A stretch of DNA of 64,000 nt from Xenophilus aerolatus (lineage in GTDB: Bacteria; Pseudomonadota; Gammaproteobacteria; Burkholderiales; Burkholderiaceae_C). Below the pieces are notes generated by a model that ran no database searches, was not told where the DNA came from, and was given only the letters and a program-made list of their open reading frames with translations. This document shows, piece by piece, positions 1-8,846 of this stretch (positions are counted from its first letter, which is position 1; every line of letters starts with the position of its first letter). The translations under genes were made by a program, and so were the position numbers. Location: NCBI GenBank assembly GCA_029968055.1, contig JASCNX010000006.1:227740-291739 (forward strand), written 5' to 3'.

Positions 1-977
1 AGCAGCACCACGGGCAGTTCGCGCAGCAGCTTGGGGCCCAGGGTCTTGCGGCCGATGCGCCTCTGCAGTTCGGCAAAGGGCTGCACGCGATCCTCGCGCC
101 AGACGACAATCTCGCCGTCGAGCACGGTGCCGTCGGGCAGGGCTGCGCCCATGGTGGCCAGTTCGGGAAATCGCTCGGTCACGAGCTCTTCGCCGCGCGA
201 CCACAGCCACACCTGTCCCGCGCGCTTGACCAGCTGGGCGCGGATGCCGTCCCACTTCCATTCCACCACCCAGTCGGCAGGCGGGCCGAGCAGGGCATCG
301 AACTGCTCGACGCCGACGTTGAACGGGTGCGCCAGGAAGAACGGGTAGGGCTGGCCGCTGGTGACGGTGTTCTGCTCGCCCTCGGTCTCGGGCGCAATGA
401 GCGCGCCGTAGGCGGCCGCATCGGGCCGCGCCCCGATGTGCGTGTAGCCCATGAGCCGCTGCGCGACGCGCTTGGCGTCGACGGCGCCCACGGCCGCCAG
501 CGCCTGCGTGACCTGCAGCTTGGACACGCCGACGCGAAAGGCGCCGGTGATGAGCTTGAAGTACACCAGCCGCTCGTCGGGCGCGAGCTGGCGCCACTGC
601 GCGCGCAGGCGGTCGGGCAGTTCGTCGGCCGGGGCGCCGCGCAAAGGCAGCAGGTGCTGCTCGACCCACTGCGCCAGGCCCAGGTCGTGGGCATCGGTCG
701 GCGCGGGCAGCAGCAGGGCGATGGTCTCGGCCAGGTCGCCCACCGCCTCGTAGCTTTCGTCGAACAGCCACTCGGGCAGGCCCGCTGCCTCCTGCGCCAG
801 GAGGCGCAGCAGCTTGACCGGCACCAGCTGCCGCGGCTTGCCGCCGGCCAGGAAGTACACGGCCCACGCCGCGTCGGGCGCGGGCGCCTCCCGCAGGTAG
901 CGCTGCAGCGCGGCCTGCTTGGCGAGGTTGGACGTGCTGGCGTCGAGCTCGCGGTACAGGGCGGCGAAAGCTTTCAT
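1..977 (-). CDS. ATP-dependent DNA ligase, ligase-associated DNA repair type (3' end outside window)
   Basis: Seals DNA nicks through a lysine-AMP intermediate. The 325 visible codons cover the N-terminal DNA-binding domain and part of the adenylation domain. Motif I is visible as EWKWDGIR with the adenylated lysine at residue 241, followed by a WSRGEE stretch and DGEIVVW. The ATG at 977 is chosen because MKAFAALYRELD matches the usual start of this family. The upstream gene on the same strand is the metallo-beta-lactamase exonuclease, the standard partner in ligase-associated repair clusters that also contain an Lhr-like helicase and a phosphoesterase (these would lie to the left). The 94-bp gap between the two genes holds much of a palindromic repeat. 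No clear ribosome-binding site is visible. This is not the essential NAD-dependent LigA. Confidence 0.88.
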   Translation of the reverse strand, partial: MKAFAALYRELDASTSNLAKQAALQRYLREAPAPDAAWAVYFLAGGKPRQLVPVKLLRLLAQEAAGLPEWLFDESYEAVGDLAETIALLLPAPTDAHDLGLAQWVEQHLLPLRGAPADELPDRLRAQWRQLAPDERLVYFKLITGAFRVGVSKLQVTQALAAVGAVDAKRVAQRLMGYTHIGARPDAAAYGALIAPETEGEQNTVTSGQPYPFFLAHPFNVGVEQFDALLGPPADWVVEWKWDGIRAQLVKRAGQVWLWSRGEELVTERFPELATMGAALPDGTVLDGEIVVWREDRVQPFAELQRRIGRKTLGPKLLRELPVVL

Positions 978-990
978 GCGGGAGCGGGAG

Positions 991-1123
991 CGGACTTCCG
1001 GACGCAGAGGACGCGAAGGTTTCGCAGAGGACGCAAAAGGGAGAAGAGAAGGCAAAACCAAAGGAAGCTGTTCATGGCTGTTCCTTCTGCGTGACTTCTG
1101 CGACCTCTGCGTCCGGAAGTCCG
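991..1123. repeat. Palindromic repeat element with 20-nt perfect inverted ends
   Basis: Positions 991-1010 (CGGACTTCCGGACGCAGAGG) are the exact reverse complement of 1104-1123. The interior keeps a weaker mirror symmetry built from GCAGAGGACGCAAAAG-like units. The element fills the space between the exonuclease and ligase genes, and its right part runs into the exonuclease coding sequence. It resembles intergenic palindromes common in Comamonadaceae (from memory). Confidence 0.7.
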
Positions 1124-2175
1124 GCTTCTGTAGCGTCCTCGTCCCCGTACTCGGTCTTGAAGCCCTGCGCATCGAGTCCGTTCTCGTTCAGCCACCGCAC
1201 CAGCACCGCCACGCTGCCATGCGTGACGAACACGCGCTCGGCGCCCGTGCCCGCGATGGCCTTCTGCAGGCCGGGCCAGTCGGCGTGGTCGCTCATGACG
1301 AAACCGCGGTCGACGCCGCGGCGGCGGCGGGTGCCGCGCAGTTGCATCCAGCCCGAGGCGAAGGCATCGGCATAGTGGCCGAAGCGCTTCATCCATGGCG
1401 TGCCCTGGGCCGACGGCGGGGCCAGCACCAGCGCGCGCTTGAGCAGTGCGGCATCGACGCCCGGGTCGGTCACGCGCAGGGTCGGCGGCAAGGCCACGCC
1501 GGCGGCCCGGTACACGGCATTGAGCGGCTCCACCGCGCCGTGCACGACGACGGGGCCGATGCTGGCGTCGACACCATGCAGGATGCGCTGCGCCTTGCCG
1601 AAGGCATAGCAGAAGAGCACCGAGGCGCGGCCCTCTTCGGCGTTGCGGCGCCACCAGGCGTCGATCTCGGCGAAGAGCACCGGCTGCGTGGGCCAGCGGT
1701 AGATGGGCAGGCCGAAGGTGGACTCGGTGATGAAGGTGTCGCAGGGCACCGGCTCGAAGGCCGGGCAGGTGCCGTCCGGCTCGGTCTTGTAGTCGCCCGA
1801 GGCCACCCACACGCGGCCGGCATGTTCGAGCCGCACCTGGGCCGAGCCCAGCACGTGGCCGGCCGGGTGCAGCGAGATGCGCACGCCATGGTGCTCGATC
1901 GCTTCGCCATAGGGCAGCGTTTGCAGCGCGATGTCGGCGCCCAGGCGCTGGCGAAGCGTGCCTTCGCTGTCGACGTGTGCCAGGTAGTGCGCATGGCCCC
2001 AGCGTGCGTGGTCGGAATGGCCGTGCGTGATGACGGCGCGCCCGACCGGCTTCCAGGGGTCGATGTAGAAGTCGCCGGGCGGACAGTACAGGCCCTCGGG
2101 GCGGGCGATGACCAGGGGCTCGGCCCGGTCGCGAAGCAGGGTCGGGGCGTCTTCCAGGGGCGGAGGCGGGGTCAT
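1072..2175 (-). CDS. Ligase-associated DNA damage response exonuclease (metallo-beta-lactamase/beta-CASP fold)
   Basis: A 367-residue protein of the family first annotated as mRNA 3'-end processing factor-like and now linked to bacterial DNA repair. The metal-binding motif HGHSDH is at residues 51-56. Later histidines in LHPAGHVLGS, the SGDYK aspartate and MSDHADW fit the beta-lactamase/beta-CASP layout. The longer frame reaches 2319, but the ATG at 2175 (MTPPPPLEDA) gives the family length and leaves an intergenic region for the divergent gene at 2416. It precedes the ATP-dependent ligase on the same strand, as expected. The last 17 or so residues (AGLPDAEVAEVTQKEQP) are encoded by the right arm of the inverted repeat at 991-1123, so the C-terminus has probably been replaced or extended by that element. 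Confidence 0.88.
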   Translation of the reverse strand: MTPPPPLEDAPTLLRDRAEPLVIARPEGLYCPPGDFYIDPWKPVGRAVITHGHSDHARWGHAHYLAHVDSEGTLRQRLGADIALQTLPYGEAIEHHGVRISLHPAGHVLGSAQVRLEHAGRVWVASGDYKTEPDGTCPAFEPVPCDTFITESTFGLPIYRWPTQPVLFAEIDAWWRRNAEEGRASVLFCYAFGKAQRILHGVDASIGPVVVHGAVEPLNAVYRAAGVALPPTLRVTDPGVDAALLKRALVLAPPSAQGTPWMKRFGHYADAFASGWMQLRGTRRRRGVDRGFVMSDHADWPGLQKAIAGTGAERVFVTHGSVAVLVRWLNENGLDAQGFKTEYGDEDATEAGLPDAEVAEVTQKEQP

Positions 2176-2308
2176 GCGCAGTAGATGGTAGGCCTCGGCC
2201 CCGGGGCAGCGCGCTGCCGCCGGCGCGCGAACGCGTGTCGGCGAAGAGGCGACGACCCGATGGCTCGTTGGCAGGCCGCGGCTGGCACGATTGCTGCATT
2301 CTTCAGCA

Positions 2309-2341
2309 ATTGTGCACAATTAATATCTTGAAGTGCACAAT
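2309..2341. promoter_or_regulatory. Candidate GntR/FCD-type operator upstream of the binding-protein gene
   Basis: ATTGTGCACAAT at 2309-2320 is a perfect 12-nt palindrome. GTGCACAAT recurs at 2333-2341, 21 bp downstream, which places the two on the same face of the helix. TTGT-GC-ACAA fits the general TNGT-N-ACNA pattern of FadR-type GntR regulators, and such a regulator is encoded at 4404. The stretch is AT-rich against its surroundings and includes a TAATAT that could serve as a -10. Confidence 0.5.
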
Positions 2342-2415
2342 ACAGGTGCGGCACTTCACCGATTGCTGAACGGCGTGCAGGCACCTCCCGTCGATTCACT
2401 CTGCTGGAGCCCGCC

Positions 2416-3432
2416 ATGCACCGTTCCTCCTTCCTCCGGTCCGCACCGACCGCTCGCCGCCTTCTGATGAGCGCCCTCCTCGCCGTCACCGCCCTGACGT
2501 CCCTGCCCGAAGTGCATGCCGCCGAAGGTGCCTGGCCGGACCGCCCCGTGAAGATCGTCGTGCCCTTCCCGCCGGGAGGCGCGGCGGACGTGTATGCGCG
2601 CCTGGTCGGCCAGAAGCTGGCCGCGGCCACCGGCAACCGCCAGCCCATCGTGATCGACAACCGGCCCGGCGCCGGCGGCGTGATCGGCACCGACGTGGCG
2701 GCCAAGTCGCCAGCCGACGGCAGCACCTTTCTCATGGTGACGATCGGGCACGCGGTCAACCCGTTCATGTACGCCAAGCTGCCCTACGACACCAAGGCCG
2801 ACTTCGTGCCGGTGGGCGTCGTGGCACAGGTGCCCAGCGTCGTCGTCACCGGCCCGGCGCTCAAGGGCAAGACATTGAAGGACCTGCTCGACATGGCGCG
2901 CGCCAAGCCCGACGACCTGCAATACGCCTCCTCCGGCGTGGGCACCACCAGCCATGTGGGTGCGGCGCTGATCGAGTCGATGACCGGCGTGCGCATGTCG
3001 CACGTGCCCTACAAGGGGGCAGCGCCGGCCCTGCAGGACGTGATGGCCGACCGCGTCGCGCTGTCGGTGGACATCATCACCTCGTCGCTGCCGCTGGTGA
3101 CCAGCGGCAAGCTCAACGCGGTGGCCGTGACCGGCGCCAAGCGCGCGCCCAAGCTGCCCGACGTGCCCACCGTGGCCGAGGCCGGCATTCCCGGCTACGA
3201 CTTCGTCGCGTGGTACATGCTGCTGGCGCCCGCCCGCACGCCCCAGGCCGTGATCGAGCAGGTCAACGCCGAGCTGCGCAAGATCGCGACGGCGCCGGAC
3301 TTCCGTACGCGCATCGAGGACACCGGCGGCGAGGCCGTGAGCATGACGGCGCCGCAAGCCAGGGACTACCTCGACGCCGAGTTCACGCGCTGGGCCAAGG
3401 TGGTCAAGGACCGCAACATCAAGGCCGACTGA
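2416..3432 (+). CDS. Tripartite tricarboxylate transporter-type substrate-binding protein (Bug/TctC family)
   Basis: A periplasmic solute-binding protein of 338 residues. A twin-charge N-terminus and hydrophobic segment lead to a likely signal-peptidase site near VHAAEG (about residue 36). Family hallmarks follow: WPDRPVKIVVPFPPGG, IDNRPGAGGVIGT, HVPYKGAAPALQD and the KLPDVPTVAEAGIPGY segment. Bug proteins are greatly expanded in Comamonadaceae and often lack a linked TctA/TctB membrane pair; none is present here. The next genes (PuuE-like deacetylase, GntR, racemase) suggest the ligand is a ureide, hydantoin or related nitrogen compound, which is inference. Two TGTGCACA operator-like sites lie 75-107 bp upstream. 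Confidence 0.9.
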   Translation: MHRSSFLRSAPTARRLLMSALLAVTALTSLPEVHAAEGAWPDRPVKIVVPFPPGGAADVYARLVGQKLAAATGNRQPIVIDNRPGAGGVIGTDVAAKSPADGSTFLMVTIGHAVNPFMYAKLPYDTKADFVPVGVVAQVPSVVVTGPALKGKTLKDLLDMARAKPDDLQYASSGVGTTSHVGAALIESMTGVRMSHVPYKGAAPALQDVMADRVALSVDIITSSLPLVTSGKLNAVAVTGAKRAPKLPDVPTVAEAGIPGYDFVAWYMLLAPARTPQAVIEQVNAELRKIATAPDFRTRIEDTGGEAVSMTAPQARDYLDAEFTRWAKVVKDRNIKAD

Positions 3433-3445
3433 CCGCACTCTTTTC

Positions 3446-4363
3446 ATGACCCCCCCTGCCCTGCCTGCATCGCCTCGCGACTTCTCCGGTTATGCCCACC
3501 GCCCGCCCGCCGTGCGATGGCCCGGCGGAGCACGCGTGGCCGTGTCCTTCGTGCTCAATTTCGAGGAAGGCGCCGAATTCTCGGTGGCCGATGGCGATGC
3601 GCACAACGAGTCGGTCTACGAGGTGATCGACCCGCGCACGGGCTGGGACCCGTGCATCGACAGCCACTTCGAGTACGGCACGCGCGCGGCCTGGTGGCGC
3701 ATCGCGGACACCTTCGACCGGCATGGCGCCCTGATGACCGTGAGCGCCTGCGGCCGCGCGGTGGAGCGCAGCCCCTGGCTCGCACAGGACGCGGTGGCCC
3801 GCGGGCACGAACTCGCGGCGCACGGCTGGCGCTGGGAGAGCCACGCCGGCCTCACGCCCGAGCGCGAGGGCGCCGACATGGACGCCTGCATCCGCACCTT
3901 CGAAGCCGTGTGCGACCGACGCCCGCTCGGATGGCACACGCGCTCGGCGTGCACGCCGGCCACGCGGGCGCTGCTGGCACAGCGCGGCTTCCTCTACGAC
4001 AGCGACGCGTACAACGACGACCTGCCCTACTTCGTGCAGGCCGCGGGGCGCCCTCACCTGGTGCTGCCCTACGCCTTCGACACCAACGACATGCAGTTCC
4101 AGCACACCCAGCGCTTCGCCACCGCGGCGCAGTTCGCCGAGTACGTGTGCGACGCCTACGACTGGCTGCACGGCGAAGGCGAGCGGGCCCCGCGCATGAT
4201 GTCGGTGGGTCTGCACCTGCGCATGATCGGGCGGCCCGCGCGCATGAAGGCGCTGGACCTGATCCTCGCCCACCTGGCGCGGCGCGGTGGTGCCTGGATC
4301 GCCACGCGCGAGCAGATCGCGCGCCACTGGATCGCGCATGCGCCCGCGCACGCACCGGGCTGA
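3446..4363 (+). CDS. Polysaccharide deacetylase-family protein, PuuE/allantoinase-like
   Basis: A 305-residue NodB-fold protein close to the PuuE (metal-independent allantoinase) branch. Visible hallmarks are the N-terminal VSFVLNFEEGAE segment, where chitin deacetylases would carry their metal-binding Asp-Asp pair, then GHELAAHGWRWE, and the late GLHLRMIGRPARM block. It starts 14 bp after the binding-protein gene, so the two are probably cotranscribed. The likely reaction is hydrolysis of a cyclic ureide or imide C-N bond. Allantoin itself is not proven, since no allantoicase or ureidoglycolate genes are nearby. The racemase at 5122 would fit stereochemical processing of the same substrate class. 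Confidence 0.82.
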   Translation: MTPPALPASPRDFSGYAHRPPAVRWPGGARVAVSFVLNFEEGAEFSVADGDAHNESVYEVIDPRTGWDPCIDSHFEYGTRAAWWRIADTFDRHGALMTVSACGRAVERSPWLAQDAVARGHELAAHGWRWESHAGLTPEREGADMDACIRTFEAVCDRRPLGWHTRSACTPATRALLAQRGFLYDSDAYNDDLPYFVQAAGRPHLVLPYAFDTNDMQFQHTQRFATAAQFAEYVCDAYDWLHGEGERAPRMMSVGLHLRMIGRPARMKALDLILAHLARRGGAWIATREQIARHWIAHAPAHAPG

Positions 4364-4403
4364 AGCGCGCGGCATGCGCGGACGCTGCGCTAAAGTCGTC
4401 CGC

Positions 4404-5111
4404 ATGCGCCCGCAGGAAGAAGCCATCCACCGCACCCTCGCCCAGATCCTGCTCGCGGGGCGGCTGGCGCCGGGCTCGCAGCTGGTGGAGATGCGGCTGG
4501 CGCAGATCTTCGGCGTTTCGCGCGAGCGGGTGCGCAAGGTGCTGCACCGCCTGGGGCACGAGCGCCTGCTCGACCTGGTGCCCAACCGCGGCTGCTTCGT
4601 CTCCAGCCCCTCGCTGGTGCAGGCGCGCGAGATCTACGACGCGCGCCGGGTGATCGAGGGCGGCATCGTCGGTGCGCTGGCCGGGCGCCTGGACGCCGCG
4701 CAGCTGGCGCGGCTGGAAGCGCACGCACGCCACGAGCACGAGGCCGTGCACGCCGGCGATCGCGCCGCGTCGATCCGGCTCTCGGGCGAGTTCCACATGC
4801 TGCTGGCCGAATTCACCGGCAGCCCCTTCGTGCTGCGGCAACTGCAGGAACTGGTGAGCCGCACCTCGATGCTGGTGGCCTTCTTCGAGCCGGCGAGCGC
4901 TTCGGCCTGCGGCTGCGAGGAGCACGAGGAGATCTTCACCGCGCTGCGCCTGGGCGACGTGGCGCGCGCCATGAAGGCGATGCACGTGCACCTGTCGCTC
5001 ATCGAGACGCGCCTGAAGCCGAGGCCGGACGCAGCAGCGGCAATCGACGTCGAGCGCGAGGTCGAGCGCGCCTGGGCGGCCGAACAGGCGCGGGGCCGGC
5101 AGGCCGCCTGA
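4404..5111 (+). CDS. GntR-family transcriptional regulator with FCD ligand domain
   Basis: A 235-residue regulator. An N-terminal winged helix-turn-helix (about residues 5-65: IHRTLAQILLAGRLAPGSQLVE, then FGVSRERVRKVLHRL) is followed by a helical FCD domain (about 75-205) with the typical ARRVIEGGIVG and SGEFHMLLAEFTGS histidine-bearing segments. The frame is open further upstream, but MRPQEEAIHRTL at 4404 is the natural start and clears the preceding gene. It sits inside the cluster between deacetylase and racemase, so it most likely controls that cluster. The TTGTGCACAA palindrome at 2309 is the obvious candidate binding site. Effector unknown. Confidence 0.88.
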   Translation: MRPQEEAIHRTLAQILLAGRLAPGSQLVEMRLAQIFGVSRERVRKVLHRLGHERLLDLVPNRGCFVSSPSLVQAREIYDARRVIEGGIVGALAGRLDAAQLARLEAHARHEHEAVHAGDRAASIRLSGEFHMLLAEFTGSPFVLRQLQELVSRTSMLVAFFEPASASACGCEEHEEIFTALRLGDVARAMKAMHVHLSLIETRLKPRPDAAAAIDVEREVERAWAAEQARGRQAA

Positions 5112-5121
5112 CGACCGGCCC

Positions 5122-5814
5122 GTGTCGAGCGTCGTTGCCCATGCGCCGCGCCCCCGCCGGCTGCTGGTGCTCAACCCCAACCGCACGGCGGCGATGACCG
5201 AGGGCGTGCTCGCGCGCCTGCAGCAGCTGGCGGGCGAGCGGATCGTGCTGCGCGGCCTCACCGCGCCCGACGGCCCGCCCGTCATCGCCACGCGCGAGGC
5301 GTTCGCGGCCGGCGCCGCCGCCGCGCAGCGCGCACTGGCCGGCGTGTCCGACGTCTGGGCCGACGCGGTGCTGCTCGCCTGCTACGGCGATCCGGGACTG
5401 GACGCGCTGCGCGCGCAAAGCCCCGTGCCGGTGCTGGGCATGGCCGAGAGCAGCGTGCGCGACGCACTGGCGCGCGGGCGGCCCTTCCACATCCTCACGG
5501 CGGGCCGCGAATGGGGCCCGATACTGCGCGATACCGTTGCCCGGCACCCTGGCGCCACGACGCTGCTGGACGGCGTCACCACGCTCGACACGACCGGCCT
5601 GGCGGCGAGCCAGGACCGCGCCGGTTTCGTGCGCCAGGTGCAGGCCGCGCTCGACGCGCTGGCCGCGGCAGGCGCCCCCGATTGCGTGCTGGGGGGCGCC
5701 GGCTTCGCGGGGCTGGAGGACCGCCTGCACTACCCGGGCCGGCTGACCGACGGGCTGCGCACGGCGCTGGCAGCGCTGGACGCCTTGGAGGCGACGGGCG
5801 AACGGCCGCGCTGA
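5122..5814 (+). CDS. Asp/Glu/hydantoin racemase-family protein lacking the second catalytic cysteine
   Basis: A 230-residue protein beginning with a GTG 10 bp after the GntR stop. The fold signature is clear: LVLNPNRTAAMT at the start, LLACYGDPGL with Cys87, and VLGMAESS in the middle. Racemases of this family use two cysteines, the second in a GCAGM-type motif. Here the equivalent segment reads CVLGGAGFAGL, with Gly192 where the cysteine is expected and the nearest cysteine four residues earlier (Cys188). The protein may therefore be a single-base isomerase, a maleate-isomerase-like or decarboxylase-like relative, or inactive. Its cluster position supports a role in catabolising a chiral cyclic amide or ureide. 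Confidence 0.8.
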   Translation: MSSVVAHAPRPRRLLVLNPNRTAAMTEGVLARLQQLAGERIVLRGLTAPDGPPVIATREAFAAGAAAAQRALAGVSDVWADAVLLACYGDPGLDALRAQSPVPVLGMAESSVRDALARGRPFHILTAGREWGPILRDTVARHPGATTLLDGVTTLDTTGLAASQDRAGFVRQVQAALDALAAAGAPDCVLGGAGFAGLEDRLHYPGRLTDGLRTALAALDALEATGERPR

Positions 5815-5826
5815 CGGCCCTGCCGG

Positions 5827-6513
5827 CTACTTGCCGCCGGCGCGCTTCGGGCCTGGCTGCTGCGCCATCTGCTTCTGCATCTGTTCGGCCATGCGCTTCA
5901 TGGCCTCCATGTCGACCTGGGTGCCGTCGGGCAGCGTCATCTCCCCGGGCTTGGTGTCGGGGCCGGTGCGCATAACCTTGCCGGCCGTGGCGCCCATGGC
6001 CGTCAGGTCGGCGATGTTCGTCTTCATGCCGCCGGGCAGCATCATGTCGCCGGCCTTCATGCCGGCGGGGCAGGCGCCGAGCCAGCGCATCTCGGCCACC
6101 ATGTCGTCGTCGCGCGGCGCCACCTTGGGCGCGGGGTCGTAGACGGTGTGCGACTCGACGCGGTAGGCCACGTTGAAGTCGCCCGAGATGACGATGCGCC
6201 GCGTCATGGTGGTCTCGCTCTGCTTGCAGACCTCGGTGTGCACGAGCATCTTGCCGGCCTCGTTGCGCATCTCTTCCTTGCAGAACCTGCGGTTCATCTT
6301 CGGTTGCGAGAGGCCGTATTCCTGCAAGGCCTTGTCGGTCGCCGGATCGGCGCACTGCTGCACGACGATGCTGTCCTTGGCGCCGGTCTTGGGCGTCGAG
6401 CGCATCTCCCACAGGCCGGCCTTGCGCTCGGGGAAGGTCGGGCCGGCCTGCGCGGGCGCGGCAACGACGAGGACCAGCGAAAGGGCGGGCAGCCAGGCGG
6501 GGCGACGGGTCAT
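5827..6513 (-). CDS. DUF3617 domain-containing secreted protein
   Basis: A 228-residue protein with a signal peptide (about residues 1-23, ending AQAGP), then the DUF3617 opening [11 protein letters not shown] and cysteines in [24 protein letters not shown] and LGACPAG that could form disulphides. The C-terminal 50 residues are methionine- and lysine-rich ([15 protein letters not shown]). DUF3617 proteins are common periplasmic proteins of unknown function in betaproteobacteria. It ends 13 bp from the convergent racemase gene and starts 88 bp after the oxidoreductase, so it may be read through from the sugar operon or be independent. Confidence 0.8.
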   Translation of the reverse strand: MTRRPAWLPALSLVLVVAAPAQAGPTFPERKAGLWEMRSTPKTGAKDSIVVQQCADPATDKALQEYGLSQPKMNRRFCKEEMRNEAGKMLVHTEVCKQSETTMTRRIVISGDFNVAYRVESHTVYDPAPKVAPRDDDMVAEMRWLGACPAGMKAGDMMLPGGMKTNIADLTAMGATAGKVMRTGPDTKPGEMTLPDGTQVDMEAMKRMAEQMQKQMAQQPGPKRAGGK

Positions 6514-6600
6514 GACGGAGGCAGAGGAACGACGACCGCCGTTTCTACCGCCCAGGCGCGCAGCCGCCCATCTGGCGTTCGGGCTAGGCCGTGCCCTGGC

Positions 6601-7752
6601 TCAGAAAGCCGTCCACTTCTGCGTGCTGGCGGCGCTCTCCAGCGCCCGCTCGATGAAGCGCACGCCGCGCGCACCGTCGGCCAGGGTGGGATGGTCCGCG
6701 TGCAACGGGTCGGGCGCGACGCCCTGCTGCCTTGCACGGATGCGCGCGATGACGCCGAGGTACACGTTGGCGAAGGCCTCAATGAAGGCCTCCGGATGGC
6801 CGGCGGGCAGCCGCGTGGCCAGGCGCGCCGACTCGCCCAGCCAGGGCGATCCGCGGGTGAGCAGGCGCCGCGGGCCGTCGATGGGCGCATGCACCAGGGT
6901 GTCGGGCTGCTCCTGGCGCCAGTCGAGCGTGCCGGTGCTGCCGAAGACGCGCAGGCGCAGGTCGTTCTCGCAGCCCACGGCGATCTGCGTGGCCATGAGC
7001 ACACCGCGCGCCCCACCCCGGAAGCGCAGCAGCAGGCTGGCGTCGTCATCGAGCCGGCGGCCGGGCACGAGGGCGCCGAGGTCGGCGCACAGGCTGTCGA
7101 GCTCCAGTCCGGTGACGGTGGCGACCAGGTTCTCGGCATGCGAGCCGATGTCGCCCAGCGCGCCGGCCGCGCCGCTGCGGGCCGGGTCGGTGCGCCAGCC
7201 GGCCTGCTTGTTGTCGCTGCCCTCGAGCTTCGTGGCCAGCCAGCCCTGGTGGTACTCGACCACCACCTTGCGCACCTCGCCGATCGCGCCGGCGGCCACC
7301 AGTGTGCGCGCCTCGCGCACCATGGGGTAGCCGCTGTAGTTGTAGGTCACGCCGAAGACGCTGCCGCTGCGCTCGACCGTGCGCAGCAGGTCCTCGGCCT
7401 GCTCGCTGGTGTGGACCAGTGGCTTGTCGCAAACGACGTGGATGCCCGCCTCGGCGAAGGCCTTCGCCACCGGGTGGTGCAGGTGGTTCGGCGTGACGAT
7501 GGAGACGAAGTCGATGCGCTCGTCGGCGCTTCGTGCGAGCTCGTCGTCGAGCAGCGACTGCCAGTCGGCATGGTTGCGATCGTCGGCCAGGCCGAGCTCA
7601 CGGCCCGAGGCACGGGCACGGTCGGGTGTGGAGGCCAGCGCGCCGGCCACCAGTTCGGCCTGGCCGTCGAGCGCCAGCGCCTTGCGGTGCACCGCACCGA
7701 TGAAGGCGCCCTGGCCGCCCCCGACCATGGCGTAGCGCAGTCTTCTGGTCAT
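6601..7752 (-). CDS. Gfo/Idh/MocA-family NAD(P)-dependent oxidoreductase
   Basis: A 383-residue sugar or polyol dehydrogenase. The N-terminal Rossmann motif is [11 protein letters not shown] (residues 9-19), and the family's EKP-like motif appears as [10 protein letters not shown]-terminal alpha/beta domain with a long beta-sheet follows, including [12 protein letters not shown], whose His is a usual catalytic position. The ATG at 7752 places the Rossmann fold correctly; an open extension upstream is not needed. It is the last catabolic gene of the leftward ABC-sugar operon, directly after a sugar phosphate isomerase/epimerase-like gene. Such pairs occur in inositol, 3-keto-sugar and related pathways. 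The exact substrate cannot be told from sequence. Confidence 0.87.
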   Translation of the reverse strand: MTRRLRYAMVGGGQGAFIGAVHRKALALDGQAELVAGALASTPDRARASGRELGLADDRNHADWQSLLDDELARSADERIDFVSIVTPNHLHHPVAKAFAEAGIHVVCDKPLVHTSEQAEDLLRTVERSGSVFGVTYNYSGYPMVREARTLVAAGAIGEVRKVVVEYHQGWLATKLEGSDNKQAGWRTDPARSGAAGALGDIGSHAENLVATVTGLELDSLCADLGALVPGRRLDDDASLLLRFRGGARGVLMATQIAVGCENDLRLRVFGSTGTLDWRQEQPDTLVHAPIDGPRRLLTRGSPWLGESARLATRLPAGHPEAFIEAFANVYLGVIARIRARQQGVAPDPLHADHPTLADGARGVRFIERALESAASTQKWTAF

Positions 7753-7807
7753 GCCGTGGCCGCCCCGGAATGCGATGCCACGGCCCGGAGGACGTTCGGG
7801 CGCGCGC

Positions 7808-8833
7808 TCATGCGCCGGCCATCCCGCCCTGGGCCGCTTTGTCGAAGGCGGCGTCGAAGGCACCGGCCGCGGCCGGGAAGTCCAGCCGGCGGCAGAAGGC
7901 GGCGCTCTCGGTGGCGCCGTGCACGCGGTCCATGCGGCTGTCCTCCCACTCTACCGAGAGCGGGCCGGCGTAACCGATGTCGTTGAGCGCGACGATGATC
8001 GATTCGAAATCCACCATGCCGCGGCCCACGCTGCGGAAGTCCCAGAAGCGGCGCGCATCGCCGAAGCTCGTGTGGCCGCCGAAGACGCCCACGGTGCCGT
8101 CGCCGCGGCCCCACCACACGTCCTTCATGTGGGCGTTGTAGATGCGGTCGGCAAAGCCGCGGATGAAGCGCACGTAGTCCACGCCCTGGTAGGCCAGGTG
8201 GCTGGGGTCGAAGTTGAAGCCGAAGCGGCGGTGCCCGCCGACGGCCTCGATGGCCCGCTCGGCCGAGGCGATGTCGAAGGCGATCTCGGTCGGGTGCACC
8301 TCGAGCGCGAAGTTCACGTCCTGCTGCTCGAAGGTGTCGAGGATCGGCCCGAAGCGCCGGCCGAAGTCCGCGAAGCCCGCGTCCCAGTAGGCCTGCGTGG
8401 TGGGCGGGAAGGCGTAGGTGGCGTGCCAGATCGACGAACCGGTGAAGCCGGTGACGGTCTTCACGCCGAACTTCGCGGCGGCGCGCGCCGTGTCGGCCAG
8501 CTCGCGTGCCGCACGCTGGCGCACGCCTTCGGGCTCGCCGTCGCCCCACACATGGGCCGGCAGGATGGCGCGGTGGCGCTCGTCGATCCGGTCGCACACC
8601 GCCTGGCCGACCAGGTGGTTGCCGATGGCCAGGCAGGTGAGGCCGTGCTCGCGCAGCAGGGTCCACTTGTCCTGCACGTAACGCTCGGATTCGAGCGCCT
8701 GCTGCACATCGAAATGGTCGCCCCAGCAGGCGAGTTCCAGGCCGTCGTAGCCCATGCGCCGCGCCAGCGGCGCCAGTTCGGCCAGCGGCAGGTCGGCCCA
8801 CTGGCCGGTGAACAGGGTGATGGGGCGCGGCAT
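7808..8833 (-). CDS. Sugar phosphate isomerase/epimerase-family protein (AP endonuclease 2-type TIM barrel)
   Basis: A 341-residue TIM-barrel protein. Metal-ligand positions of the xylose-isomerase-like barrel are visible as the glutamate in [12 protein letters not shown], the Asp/His in NFDPSHL, the histidine in YNAHMKD, and the glutamate in [12 protein letters not shown]. The start [17 protein letters not shown] is 14 bp after the binding-protein stop, indicating tight coupling in the operon. It most likely isomerises or epimerises the sugar or keto-sugar produced by the adjoining dehydrogenase. Relatives in Comamonadaceae commonly sit beside this same set of ABC transporter and Gfo/Idh genes. 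Confidence 0.86.
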   Translation of the reverse strand: MPRPITLFTGQWADLPLAELAPLARRMGYDGLELACWGDHFDVQQALESERYVQDKWTLLREHGLTCLAIGNHLVGQAVCDRIDERHRAILPAHVWGDGEPEGVRQRAARELADTARAAAKFGVKTVTGFTGSSIWHATYAFPPTTQAYWDAGFADFGRRFGPILDTFEQQDVNFALEVHPTEIAFDIASAERAIEAVGGHRRFGFNFDPSHLAYQGVDYVRFIRGFADRIYNAHMKDVWWGRGDGTVGVFGGHTSFGDARRFWDFRSVGRGMVDFESIIVALNDIGYAGPLSVEWEDSRMDRVHGATESAAFCRRLDFPAAAGAFDAAFDKAAQGGMAGA

Positions 8834-8846
8834 GGACCGTCCTTCC

